A DNA stretch of 38,847 bases from Verrucomicrobiota bacterium (GCA_008933015.1 WBXH01000006.1:1-38847), one strand, 5' to 3'; positions 16,483 to 24,915 are shown, counted from the stretch's first letter. Translations and numbers: made by a program. Notes: a model not told the origin generated them from the letters alone.

Positions 16483-17737
16483 CGATCACGAAAGATGCAG
16501 TGACGCCGAGAACGGTTACCACCTCTCGGATCAAGCCGGGCGAACCAAAAAAAACGGCTATAGAGGCCTTCATCGCCGTATTGGCAAGAATCGCTAGCAA
16601 GATGCCCTTAATCACGATTGCAGTAGCAAGGCTGCCGCTTTGTGTCATTTGAGAAAGGGAGAGCGTGATAGCATCAAGATCAATCAACCCGGAAAGACCA
16701 CTCACCAAAAGCAACTCGTTATTCCCCGTCACCGCCATGGTCGCTCTCACGCCCAGCACAATGACGGCGTAGAGGGCGCCGAACTGAAAAGCCACACGAA
16801 GTCGGAGCGGGTTCCCATATCTGGTGGGATCGGGTGAGGTTCCACTCCCAGCTCCACCTTGGAGCAAGCGCCAGAGGCACCAGACCACCCCCGGCATCGA
16901 AGCAATCAACAAGACACCCGAAGCAAGAACCAGCAAGCGTGGGTTTACAAAAGCAAGCAAGAGACCGACCCTCAACGGCATGATTGTACAAGCCAGCAGA
17001 ATGGCTAGCGCACAATCAGCAGATTCAGAAGGTCTTTCCCGGCTTTGTCGGCTCATGGCAAGCGTCGTTGCAGTACTCGAGGCGATTCCTCCGAGGAGTC
17101 CAGTGAGGGCGATCCCGTTGCGCTGCCCAAGGACGCGAACGGCAAGATAACCAGCGAATCCGATTCCGGAAACAAGCACGACCATTAACCAGATCGTATG
17201 GGGGTTGAAGGCCTGATAAGGCCCGAAGGTTTCATCGGGCACAAGAGGAAGTATAACTCCCGTCACAGCTGCAAACTTCAATGCGGCACGGACATCCTCC
17301 AGCGTGATACCACGGGTAAAACGATGGAGCGTGGGCTTGATGGCGAGAAGGATGATCACACACACTGCGAGAACGATGGCCACACGTTCCTGCTCCCAGA
17401 AAACAAGACCTCCGATGAGGAAGGAAATCATCCCCGCAGCACCAGTCGTGAATCCTGGATCCCCTCCACCACGGTTGCGGCTTTGGAGAAAGAGGGTCAA
17501 CCAGACACCCATGGCGGCAAATCCGGCAATGAAGAAAAGGGGGTGTACGGTCTGTGTGAACCAGGCACAAAGATCTCCAAAGATCGCCCACAGCGTGAAC
17601 GTACGGAGTCCCGCAAGAACCCTTGAACGGTGATGACGGAACTGATCATCCCATTGCCGTTCCAGTCCGATGAGAGCTCCCAAGCTGGCACTTAAGAGAA
17701 GACTCCGCAGGAGGTGATTAGTTTCAGTGGGGAACAT
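16457..17737 (-). CDS. MgtC/SapB-DUF4010 membrane protein
   Basis: 426-residue polytopic inner-membrane protein. The N-terminal part has the MgtC/SapB signature SASLGALIGLERQWDD followed by RSRVLAGLRTFTLWAIFGDL, and the rest matches the DUF4010 layout, with about eleven hydrophobic helices in total. ALTGLLGGIASSTATTLAMSRQSRE is a characteristic conserved loop of this family. The substrate is unknown; MgtC relatives are connected with magnesium and phosphate homeostasis, but this fused family has no settled role. The gene overlaps kdsB tail to tail by 26 bases and stands 64 bases from the upstream MBL gene. Confidence 0.85.
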   Translation of the reverse strand: MFPTETNHLLRSLLLSASLGALIGLERQWDDQFRHHRSRVLAGLRTFTLWAIFGDLCAWFTQTVHPLFFIAGFAAMGVWLTLFLQSRNRGGGDPGFTTGAAGMISFLIGGLVFWEQERVAIVLAVCVIILLAIKPTLHRFTRGITLEDVRAALKFAAVTGVILPLVPDETFGPYQAFNPHTIWLMVVLVSGIGFAGYLAVRVLGQRNGIALTGLLGGIASSTATTLAMSRQSRERPSESADCALAILLACTIMPLRVGLLLAFVNPRLLVLASGVLLIASMPGVVWCLWRLLQGGAGSGTSPDPTRYGNPLRLRVAFQFGALYAVIVLGVRATMAVTGNNELLLVSGLSGLIDLDAITLSLSQMTQSGSLATAIVIKGILLAILANTAMKASIAVFFGSPGLIREVVTVLGVTASFVIATCFFYGH

Positions 17738-17801
17738 TCAATGAAATCTTCAGATCAGAGTAGCATGAACAAAACTGAGTCGTAACAGGTTGAAAATCTC
17801 A

Positions 17802-18779
17802 TCAAAGACTGAACTCCAATTGGTTTCCACCCGTGAGTGACCAGGCCTCCATCCCTTTACGCCTGAGATCTGAGGCAAATTCCTCAGCGTACCCATGAAG
17901 GGTAAACACACGCCGAGGGTTCACCAGTTCTACCATCTCCATTAACTCTGCATAATCTGCGTGATCAGACAAAGGAAACACTGCATCACATCCAAAACGA
18001 TACACAGCTCGCTCATTGATCCCCCAACCCGTGATCATGGCAATCCGCTTCTCGGGGATATTTTCCAAGATTGCTGATCTGGCTACTGCAGGGGGGAAAA
18101 GAAGTACATGACCGGGTACATCCGATGCCTCGAATCGAGAATACGGTGGAAAAACGGCCCCCATCTCCTCGTAGAGCCGAGTCATTTGCCAGATCGATCC
18201 ATGGACCATCACGGGAAGTTCAGTTCCCGCCAAGGCAGCAAGAATTTCCTGCGCCTTGCCAAGTGAGTACCCCAGAAGGATAGGGACCGCACCCGCAGCA
18301 AGTGACTCACGGCAAAACGTAATGATCTTCGCGATTGTTTTGACTGAGGGCGGGAAGCTGAAGTGGGGAAGTCCGAATGTTGTTTCCATGATCAGGGTAT
18401 CGGCCCTTACACTCTCGGCCTGCTCGGATGAAAGGCCTGGGCGCAGTTTAAAGTCACCCGTGTAGAGCAGTCTTTCCCCACCTTGCTCAATAAGGATCTG
18501 CGCGGAACCGAGCACATGCCCAGCAGGCAAGCAGGTCGCCCGAAAGCTTCCGAAGTCGCGTCCCTCCCCGTAACGAAGAACATGCTGAACCTTGCCACTC
18601 GCCCCCATGCGGGACCTCATGAAGCGTGCCGTCGGCTCTGTAAGAATAGTACGGAGATGGTTTCCCATATGATCTGCATGGGCATGGGAGACAAAGGCAA
18701 ACGGACGATTTCCACGCGGATCAAGCCATAGATCGCAGGAGGGAAGGTAGACCCCGCGCTCATAGAGAACCTTCATCAT
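17802..18779 (-). CDS. Beta-CASP metallo-beta-lactamase-fold exonuclease (ligase-associated type)
   Basis: 325 residues from the ATG at 18779; the ORF track's longer form (18926) runs into lgt. The zinc motif SHAHADHMGNH is at residues 31-41, followed by LPAGHVLGSAQI, LLYTGDFKLRPG, ILLGYSLGKAQEI, SDHADYAELMEMV and TLHGYAEEFASDL. This order fits the YSH1/CPSF-like exonuclease family often encoded with an ATP-dependent DNA ligase. No ligase is nearby here. The start codon overlaps the lgt stop as TGATG, so translation is coupled to lgt. Substrate (DNA or RNA) cannot be decided from sequence. Confidence 0.85.
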   Translation of the reverse strand: MMKVLYERGVYLPSCDLWLDPRGNRPFAFVSHAHADHMGNHLRTILTEPTARFMRSRMGASGKVQHVLRYGEGRDFGSFRATCLPAGHVLGSAQILIEQGGERLLYTGDFKLRPGLSSEQAESVRADTLIMETTFGLPHFSFPPSVKTIAKIITFCRESLAAGAVPILLGYSLGKAQEILAALAGTELPVMVHGSIWQMTRLYEEMGAVFPPYSRFEASDVPGHVLLFPPAVARSAILENIPEKRIAMITGWGINERAVYRFGCDAVFPLSDHADYAELMEMVELVNPRRVFTLHGYAEEFASDLRRKGMEAWSLTGGNQLEFSL

Positions 18780-19729
18780 CAACTGCCTTCCCTCAAGGCA
18801 ACCCGATATCTGGGCCTCATCCAAGCCCATATCAAGAAGAGTAGTCCGACCAAAATCATAAACAGGGAAAGAAACTGACCCCTCGTGAAACTTCCGGTAA
18901 GCGGCGCATCCGGCTCTCGAAAACACTCACCAAAAATCCTAACCAAGGCATAACTGATAAAAAAAACTCCGGTGAGGACACCATCGGAAACCCTACACTT
19001 CGTCCGCATAAACCAAAGCAGTGAAAAAAGGAGCACTCCCTCCAAAGATGCCTCGATAAGTTGAGAGGGATATCGGGGTGCTATCTCGCCGGAAAGAAGG
19101 ACTCGCAGGGGCTCTGATTGAGCAACTCCGTTAAGAATAGCATCAGGGGAATTAAACTTGGGATCAAGGTCCGAAGTCCGGGAGATCAATCGCTCCAGGC
19201 TCTCGGGGGGATAAAGAAACATTTCCTTAGGAAATTGAACTGCCCAAGCGACATCCGTGATGCGTCCATACAACTCACCGTTGATGAAATTTGCACAACG
19301 CCCGAAAAAAAGACCGATTGGGGCAACCACCACGAGGTTATCTCCCAGATTCCTAAAAGAAAGACGATGCCGTCTGGCATACCAGAACGTGTAGAGCGCG
19401 AATCCGATAATGCCACCATGGCTTGCCATACCACCCTCCCAAACACGAAAGAAGATCAGGGGATCATGCAAAAATCGATCTGCATCATAGAACAGCAGGT
19501 AGCCAAGGCGACCTCCCAAGAGCACTCCAAACAAAGCGCCCATGGTTATAAAATCAACCACTTGGTCGGGCTTCAGATCCGAATACCCCTTTGCTGCCAA
19601 GCGTCTGTAAAGCAGAATACCCACAAGGAATCCGGCCAAATAAGAAAGACCATACCAACGAATTCCAATTTCTCCGCTGAAGCGGATTAAAAAAGGACTC
19701 AAATCATGGACATAGTATGCCAGAATCAT
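18779..19729 (-). CDS. lgt: Prolipoprotein diacylglyceryl transferase
   Basis: Inner-membrane enzyme that adds diacylglycerol to the lipobox Cys of prolipoproteins. 316 residues with about seven membrane helices. Family motifs are GIRWYGLSYLAGFLVG, GGRLGYLLFYD, WEGGMASHGGIIG and the Lgt signature GRCANFINGELYGR, then YPSQLIEASLEG. A longer loop (about residues 172-212) between the signature and RYPSQL holds PPESLERLISRTSDLDPKF. The gene is divergent from a small putative lipoprotein gene 82 bases away and overlaps the following nuclease gene. Confidence 0.95.
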   Translation of the reverse strand: MILAYYVHDLSPFLIRFSGEIGIRWYGLSYLAGFLVGILLYRRLAAKGYSDLKPDQVVDFITMGALFGVLLGGRLGYLLFYDADRFLHDPLIFFRVWEGGMASHGGIIGFALYTFWYARRHRLSFRNLGDNLVVVAPIGLFFGRCANFINGELYGRITDVAWAVQFPKEMFLYPPESLERLISRTSDLDPKFNSPDAILNGVAQSEPLRVLLSGEIAPRYPSQLIEASLEGVLLFSLLWFMRTKCRVSDGVLTGVFFISYALVRIFGECFREPDAPLTGSFTRGQFLSLFMILVGLLFLIWAWMRPRYRVALREGS

Positions 19730-19811
19730 GCTTTCTTATCCTCTCCGAGAAGAGGAATATCGGCAATTTCTTTGACACGGAAAGAGGCAGCTCGGATATG
19801 ATCAAGAAACT

Positions 19812-20048
19812 ATGAACTTACCCTCCACCCCCCGCATGTACGGGCACCTTTTCCTGCTTTGTTTTTCGCTCTGCCTCATTTCCTGCACAACACTCGAAAA
19901 CAGGAGGGATCTCTATTTCCCACAAAGAGTCCTTGGCCCTTACACCCGGGTGTTGAATCACGGCATCCCCAAGTGCAAACCGCCCCAAGTTAATGAGCAA
20001 AACCAACATCATTCCTCCGGCAAGGCGGTAATTCCGCAGCAGAGTTGA
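19812..20048 (+). CDS. Small putative lipoprotein
   Basis: 78 residues. A hydrophobic segment HLFLLCFSLCLISC ends in a lipobox-like LISC with Cys25 (or Cys17 if the ATG at 19836 is used), followed by TTLENRRDLYFPQRVLGPYTRVL. The tail is polar (QVNEQNQHHSSGKAV). The protein would be a lipoprotein of about 54 mature residues. I do not recognise its family. It stands alone, divergent from lgt and convergent with the 259-residue gene, so it needs its own promoter. No Shine-Dalgarno sequence is present. The clean signal peptide supports a real gene. Confidence 0.6.
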   Translation: MNLPSTPRMYGHLFLLCFSLCLISCTTLENRRDLYFPQRVLGPYTRVLNHGIPKCKPPQVNEQNQHHSSGKAVIPQQS

Positions 20049-20058
20049 GAAGTCGTCG

Positions 20059-20080
20059 CTACCCGCCCCTTACGGGATAG
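20059..20080. terminator. Weak hairpin between convergent genes
   Basis: CTACCCG (20059-20065) and CGGGATAG (20073-20080) form a seven-pair stem with one bulge, between the lipoprotein stop and the convergent gene's stop. There is no T-tract on either side, so terminator function is uncertain. Confidence 0.25.
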
Positions 20081-20849
20081 GAGAAGAAGTTGACAATGAC
20101 GAACCCTTGGACACCTCACCTGAGCTGACCTTTTCCAAGATTGGTTGAATCGAGGGATCCACCTTTATCATAGCTTCGTTGAGGGTCTTACGGAGTACAT
20201 CGACCGCCGATTGATGATCCTGCGGATTTACAGAATGTTTAACACCATCCCGGGCGCTTGCCACCTTGGGGTCATCTTTCACTTTATCACGCGTTGCTGC
20301 CAGATGTGACCTTTCATCCGGAGTCAGGCTTGCAATGCTAGGTCTCGGATCATGGGGAGATTTCTTTCCTCCCCCTGAAATAGGTTTTTTCTGGGACTCG
20401 TGAGGCACGGGGGAGTGGTGAAAAGAAGATCCTTTGTGCTGAGCATTCATGGACTTGTCGGCTTCCTCCCCCTTTTTATGCTGCAGCATTTTATTCAGTA
20501 GTGGCTCGACGGAGGGGTCGGCTTGAATCATCGCCGCCCTGAGGGCCTTTAGTACTTCTTCCCGCTGTCTCTTTAACTCATCCAACTTCTGAGTTAGCAC
20601 CGGGTCTTTTTGGAGTGCCGCATCATGAGCGGCCTTCACCTGCTTCCTTTCCGCTCGTGTGAGCAGATCCAAAGGCTGCGGCGGGGGCTGTTGCGGCCCT
20701 TTAGGAACAATGACCGGAGCGTTTGTTTTCTCGAAGACATTCGTTGTCGTGGACTGACTACGAACATTCCATGAAAACAAGAACCCAGAGAAAAGGATCA
20801 GGAGCACATTCTTTAACGCATTGTTCATTGTGAGTTTTTTAAAAAACAT
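20070..20849 (-). CDS. Secreted protein with an internal duplication, unknown function
   Basis: 259 residues. The N-terminus is a signal sequence (NVLLILFSGFLFSWNVRS); the ATG at 20828 is an alternative start seven residues later. A Pro-rich linker follows. Two copies of a helical unit are visible: the first starts LTRAERKQVKAAHDAALQKDP (about residue 63) and ends AAMIQADPSVEPLLNKM, the second starts LTPDERSHLAATRDKVKDDP (about residue 175) and ends EAMIKVDPSIQPILEKV. Both share LTxxER, AMIxxDPSxxPxLxK. A His/Lys/Ser-rich linker with HKKGEEAD and GGGKKSPHD joins them. The protein is probably periplasmic. The unit recalls other LT-x-x-E helical periplasmic proteins, but I cannot name a family. 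Confidence 0.7.
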   Translation of the reverse strand: MFFKKLTMNNALKNVLLILFSGFLFSWNVRSQSTTTNVFEKTNAPVIVPKGPQQPPPQPLDLLTRAERKQVKAAHDAALQKDPVLTQKLDELKRQREEVLKALRAAMIQADPSVEPLLNKMLQHKKGEEADKSMNAQHKGSSFHHSPVPHESQKKPISGGGKKSPHDPRPSIASLTPDERSHLAATRDKVKDDPKVASARDGVKHSVNPQDHQSAVDVLRKTLNEAMIKVDPSIQPILEKVSSGEVSKGSSLSTSSPIP

Positions 20850-20888
20850 GTTCAGGAGGTCTGTGTGATAGGAAACCAGCTTTTGCGT

Positions 20889-21029
20889 TTATCTTCTGTA
20901 AGGAGAACACCACAGTTCTGGGGAAGTTGCAGAAACCTCGTGGTAGTCTTTTTTGGAAGCAGCCTGCTTATAGATTCCGGCAACTTCGATACCTAGGGCA
21001 ATACTTCGTTCCCCAACTAAAACCATCAT
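20889..21029 (-). CDS. Possible small protein (46 aa) behind the E2 gene
   Basis: An ORF of 46 codons from tandem ATG ATG (21029 and 21026) to TAA at 20889-20891, absent from the ORF track because of its size. It begins three bases after the E2 stop codon in the same direction, which would allow translational coupling. The protein starts MMVLVGERSIALGIEVAGIY and continues with a polar, Lys- and Tyr-containing tail. No homologue is recognised. It fills most of the 183-base gap between E2 and the next gene. It could be chance. Confidence 0.35.
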   Translation of the reverse strand: MMVLVGERSIALGIEVAGIYKQAASKKDYHEVSATSPELWCSPYRR

Positions 21030-21032
21030 GAA

Positions 21033-22274
21033 CTAAAGAGTCTCGGGCTTACCTAGCAGTTCAGCCACGCGTTGAAGAAGTCTGCCAGCGGCACCCCCAT
21101 CCAGCACTCGGTGATCAAAACTGAGTGTGAATTGAGCCTCCGTCACAGGCACAAAGGTTTGTTTTTCCGAATCCCAAAAAGGCGTCACGCGTCCAGCTCC
21201 CATACCGAGCAGAATACTCTGTTCAGGAAGGGGAATAGGGGTTGCCATCGTAAGTCCAAAGACTCCGTAATTCGTGATTGTTGCGATTGAACCTCCTGTG
21301 TCCGACCCTGGCAGACGGCGAGCGCGTGCCAGTTCGACAAGACGATTGTACCGCTCTACGAGATCCGCAAGAGGAAACTGATCGGCGTGGCGGATAACCG
21401 GGACAAGAACCCCGTCCTCGGCTTCAACCGCAAAACCAATATCCACGGAGCGGGGGTGGATCACGCGGTCGCCGATGAGTCGCCCCGCTGTCGCCGGCAT
21501 TTCCGAAAGTGCTATGGAAAGCGCCCTGAGGGCATAGAGAGCGGGACCAGCCTTGATGGTCTGCTTTTTGCGGTGAGCCAGCAGGATGTCGAGTTGAATG
21601 GGAAGGACAACAGTGGCCAGAGGTCTGGTCCAACTTCGACGCATCGCATCAGCAACAGCGACACGCATTGATGATGCAGGGGAAATTGTATTTCGCTCCA
21701 GATCCTGAAGAAAGCGCTCCAGATCATCAATGGTGACGCGGCCACCGGCTCCGCTCCCAGCCACTCCGGCCAAATCCGCGGCATGAAGTCCCAATTCTGC
21801 CATACGGGCCTTCATGCGAGGTGAGAGGAAACTAGCACCCCCGGCGTGAGCGGGAACGGGGAGTCCACTGACGGTTGGTTCGACGGTTTTACCAAGTGCT
21901 TTTGTCTTGGCTACAACTTCACCCTTTTTTAAGTCGGTCTCTTTTTTCTTCTTGGGTTTTTCGACGGGAGGCGGAGGAACGTCATTCAGTCCCAGTCTTT
22001 CCGCATCATCGTCGCTGATCTCAAGGTATCCCAGAGTCGCGCCGACGGCATAACTTTCCCCGACAACCGCGATGAGTTCCTTCAAAATTCCCCCACATGG
22101 GGCGGTGACTCCCATCACTGCCTTGTTGGTCTCTACTTCTAGGAGGTCCGTGTCAGCCTCCACGCGCTCCCCAACTTTGAATGCAGCGCTCACGATGGTC
22201 GCCTCCGCGATGGATTCCCCGAGTTGGGGCATGATAATCGGAAGGAGATGCATGGAGTCGGGTGATGGAAACAT
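21033..22274 (-). CDS. 2-oxoacid dehydrogenase E2 (dihydrolipoyl acyltransferase, PDH type)
   Basis: Transfers the acyl group from E1 to CoA. The ORF track begins at 22355 within E1-beta; the ATG at 22274, 14 bases after the E1-beta stop, gives 413 residues (the ATG at 22253 is also possible). The lipoyl domain has its Lys at about residue 51 in EVETNKAVMGV. A Lys-rich linker (PKKKKETDLKKG) follows, then a complete E3-binding domain at 149-188 (SPRMKARMAELGLHAADLAG and GAGGRVTIDDLERFL), then the acyltransferase core with catalytic His in SFDHRVLDGG (residue 388). The substrate is probably pyruvate; a branched-chain role is possible. Confidence 0.9.
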   Translation of the reverse strand: MFPSPDSMHLLPIIMPQLGESIAEATIVSAAFKVGERVEADTDLLEVETNKAVMGVTAPCGGILKELIAVVGESYAVGATLGYLEISDDDAERLGLNDVPPPPVEKPKKKKETDLKKGEVVAKTKALGKTVEPTVSGLPVPAHAGGASFLSPRMKARMAELGLHAADLAGVAGSGAGGRVTIDDLERFLQDLERNTISPASSMRVAVADAMRRSWTRPLATVVLPIQLDILLAHRKKQTIKAGPALYALRALSIALSEMPATAGRLIGDRVIHPRSVDIGFAVEAEDGVLVPVIRHADQFPLADLVERYNRLVELARARRLPGSDTGGSIATITNYGVFGLTMATPIPLPEQSILLGMGAGRVTPFWDSEKQTFVPVTEAQFTLSFDHRVLDGGAAGRLLQRVAELLGKPETL

Positions 22275-22288
22275 GGTATCGTCTTGGT

Positions 22289-23257
22289 TTAGAGTTCCAA
22301 AAGTTGTCGCAGGGAGTTGGCAACCGAAGAAGCTGTCGGGCGATGTGTTCCCCACAGCGCGGGGTGATATGGCACAGGGGTTTCCTTGGCGTTAAGACGT
22401 TGAGGCGGGGCATCCAGCAACCCGAATCCCTCCGTGGCAACTCGCGCAATCACCTCGGCTGCAACTCCTCCCCATGGCCAAGCCTCCCCCACAACCAGCA
22501 ACCTTCCCGTCCGGGCAACGGATGCCAGAATCGTGTCGGTGTCGATGGGTCTTACCGTACGAAGATCGACCACCTCGATGTCATAGCCATCATGAGTCAA
22601 TTCCTCCGCAGCGGCCAGGGCTTCATGAACCATCGCGCTGTAGGCGACGACCGTGGCGTCCCTGCCTTGGCGTGCAATCTTGGCCTTTCCGAAGGGCAAC
22701 ACCGTCTCTGGCAATTTGTCTGCCTTGAGATGGTAATAGAGAAATTTATGCTCACAGAAAATCACAGGATCATCCAAGGCCACAGCTTCGAGAAGCATTG
22801 TGTAAGCATCCTCGACGGTTGCGGGCGTCATGACGATGAGGCCAGGGTAATGTGCATAGATCGCCTCCATGCTCTGACTGTGGAAAGGACCGCCTCCCGG
22901 AGTTCCTCCGCTCGGAAGACGCACAACCAAGGGGCAAGGAGTTCCGGTACGGTAGTGCAGCGTGGCTGCCTGATTGACGATCTGGTTAAATCCGCACGTG
23001 GAGAAGTCAGCGAACTGCATCTCAATGATCGGTCGCATCCCCTCAACCGCGGCACCGATCGCCAGTCCAACCATGGCGTCCTCGCTGATTGGTGAGTCAA
23101 GGACGCGTCCCGGGAATTCCTTGGCAAGATTCTTTGTTGCTTTGAAAGCGCCACCGAATCCCCCGATATCCTGACCGTAAATAAAGACACGGGGATCATC
23201 CTGCAGGGCTTTTTGTTGAGCCAATCTTATTGCTTCGAGATAGGTGATGGCGCTCAT
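22289..23257 (-). CDS. pdhB: 2-oxoacid dehydrogenase E1 beta subunit
   Basis: 322 residues, transketolase pyrimidine-binding domain plus C-terminal transketolase domain of the two-subunit E1. Family blocks include TYLEAIRLAQQKALQDDPRV, GQDIGGFGGAFKATKNL, DSPISEDAMVGLAIGAA (with the conserved Glu that activates ThDP), EMQFADFS, VDLRTVRPID and VVGEAWPWGGVAAEV. The start overlaps the E1-alpha stop by four bases (ATGA) and E2 follows 14 bases later. The gene symbol assumes pyruvate as substrate. Confidence 0.9.
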   Translation of the reverse strand: MSAITYLEAIRLAQQKALQDDPRVFIYGQDIGGFGGAFKATKNLAKEFPGRVLDSPISEDAMVGLAIGAAVEGMRPIIEMQFADFSTCGFNQIVNQAATLHYRTGTPCPLVVRLPSGGTPGGGPFHSQSMEAIYAHYPGLIVMTPATVEDAYTMLLEAVALDDPVIFCEHKFLYYHLKADKLPETVLPFGKAKIARQGRDATVVAYSAMVHEALAAAEELTHDGYDIEVVDLRTVRPIDTDTILASVARTGRLLVVGEAWPWGGVAAEVIARVATEGFGLLDAPPQRLNAKETPVPYHPALWGTHRPTASSVANSLRQLLEL

Positions 23258-24315
23258 TGCCGTTCTTCCGGATACCGGGAGTTCTGTTGACTATCCAAGC
23301 AGGAAAATGCGTTCCAATCCTCTTCGGAGGGATCAGGTGAGGGCTCCCTCAAAACCTTGGAAGACGTTTCCTCAACTTCCTTTTCGACGATCTTTTGCCA
23401 ATCCGCTGCCTCCTCCCCAGTAAGCCAACCTTTTTCCAGAAGCGTGGTGCGGGCCAGATCCAAGCAGTCCCCACCCAAAGAACTTTCTTTCATCGCCGCA
23501 GGAATATAGGAGGCATCATCGTGCTCTCCATGACCCACAAGCCTTAGAAGATCTGCGACCACAAGCTGTGGACCCTCTCCGGATCGGGCGGCCGAGACAG
23601 CTTCTCCGATCACACTGAGGCAGTCCATCAGATCGTTACCCACGGCCCGTCGCCCCCTCACACCATACCCCTCGGCTCGGACGAGAAGATCATTGCAGGC
23701 GAATTGACGGTCATTCGGAGTGGAGTAGGAAAACTGATTATTAGCGACCACAACGACGATCGGGAGTTTTTCAACACCGGCAAGGTTCATCCCCTCGTGG
23801 AAACTCCCTGTGGAAGTTCCACCTTCACCAATACAGGTCCCCCCAACTGCGCCCGTCTCACCACGGAAGCGCTTGGCCATCAAGCCGCCACAAACCGTCG
23901 AGACCATTGCTCCCAAGTGACTGATCATCGCGTGATATCCTTCCGAAGGACGTCCCCGATGAATGTTTCCATCCCTCCCCCTCATCGAGCCGAGTGATGA
24001 TCCAAGGTAGGTGCGCATCGTGTCCAGAATCGTATCTCCGAAGGCCATCCTGCCTGCTTGATCGCGAATAAGCGGGGCATAGACATCACCACGGCGCAGG
24101 TGAATGCCAAGGGAGACACTCAAGGCCTCTTGTCCCCGGCCAAGGAATACGCCGCCGACAATTTTTCCCGATCTGTAGAGAACGGCCAACTTCTCTTCAA
24201 GGATCCGTGCCTCCAGCATAATCCGGTAAGCTCGGCGTGCATTTTCCCGCGTGACCTCAGGAGAGTGCTTCGTGGCACGCGGGCCATCGGAGTCTGAAGC
24301 TTTACCCAAAGTCAT
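23254..24315 (-). CDS. pdhA: 2-oxoacid dehydrogenase E1 alpha subunit
   Basis: 353 residues. Binds ThDP and decarboxylates the 2-oxoacid together with E1-beta. The ThDP motif reads GEG at 163-165 then 26 residues to NN at 192-193; most relatives have GDG, so the metal-ligand Asp is replaced by Glu. Other blocks are GGVFLGRGQEALSVSLG, RDQAGRM (residues 84-90), GRDGNIHRG and FSYSTPNDRQFACNDL. It is the first gene of the E1-alpha, E1-beta, E2 operon; no E3 is present. Pyruvate is the probable substrate, but branched-chain 2-oxoacids cannot be excluded. Confidence 0.88.
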   Translation of the reverse strand: MTLGKASDSDGPRATKHSPEVTRENARRAYRIMLEARILEEKLAVLYRSGKIVGGVFLGRGQEALSVSLGIHLRRGDVYAPLIRDQAGRMAFGDTILDTMRTYLGSSLGSMRGRDGNIHRGRPSEGYHAMISHLGAMVSTVCGGLMAKRFRGETGAVGGTCIGEGGTSTGSFHEGMNLAGVEKLPIVVVVANNQFSYSTPNDRQFACNDLLVRAEGYGVRGRRAVGNDLMDCLSVIGEAVSAARSGEGPQLVVADLLRLVGHGEHDDASYIPAAMKESSLGGDCLDLARTTLLEKGWLTGEEAADWQKIVEKEVEETSSKVLREPSPDPSEEDWNAFSCLDSQQNSRYPEERQ

Positions 24316-24485
24316 TGGTTTATATTAGGGTAACTCCCTGAAAATAAGGAGCATTTTGTTAGATGGTAAGGAGCGCTCTGAAGTTCGGAAGAACGTTTCG
24401 CTAGGAACGTATTCCGGTCGGAAAGACAAAAATTCCCGTGATGACAGAATGATGAAACCAAGCCCAAAAAATTCAGAGAAAAGTG

Positions 24486-24896
24486 TCAGGGAAGAGATTT
24501 CCAGAGCAACACCATGATCATGGCTAGCACAGCGCAAAGCAGGAGAAACTGGAGCCTTGCCGAGCGCTCCTCAGGCTTGGTCATACGGCGGCTTCCTGTA
24601 GAACTTGTTGAGGGACTATGGCGCTTGTCACGTGGCCGGCTAAGACCATCGGCATACGTGGCTGTCGCAATCGCTCGGAGCTTGATCATCTCCTCTTGTC
24701 TGCGTGCTTTCTCAGCCACCTCTTTGGGCAGATCTTCTACGCGTTGCTTCATCTTCTCCTCAAGCTTCCTCAGTTCGAGTTCACGCTTACGGAGATCTTC
24801 CAAATCCCGGTCGAGACGGGAACGGCTCTCGGCGTGTGTCGAGGCCGATGTCACAGGGCGTGATCCCCTGTGGTTACTAGGTGAGCGAAAAGCCAT
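24486..24896 (-). CDS. Tail-anchored coiled-coil protein, unknown function (136 aa)
   Basis: No family recognised. After a polar Ser/Arg-rich start, residues 25-75 are highly charged and strongly helical (LDRDLEDLRKRELELRKLEEK), a likely coiled coil. A Ser/Arg/Lys-rich linker follows, and a single C-terminal helix (LQFLLLCAVLAMIMVLLW, about 115-132) ends three residues before the stop. The protein would sit on the cytoplasmic face of a membrane, held by its tail. The gene lies 19 bases after a longer gene of the same design and 170 bases before E1-alpha. Confidence 0.7.
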   Translation of the reverse strand: MAFRSPSNHRGSRPVTSASTHAESRSRLDRDLEDLRKRELELRKLEEKMKQRVEDLPKEVAEKARRQEEMIKLRAIATATYADGLSRPRDKRHSPSTSSTGSRRMTKPEERSARLQFLLLCAVLAMIMVLLWKSLP

Positions 24897-24915
24897 ATTC
24901 CTAATCTTAAAAAGA

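Noticed and set aside
22262-23095. 277-codon plus-strand ORF
   Set aside because: Antisense to E1-beta; no recognisable domain.
24325-24537. 70-codon minus-strand ORF between the coiled-coil gene and E1-alpha
   Set aside because: Overlaps the 3' end of the coiled-coil gene out of frame and has no signal of its own; the intergenic stretch probably holds only the E1-alpha promoter.
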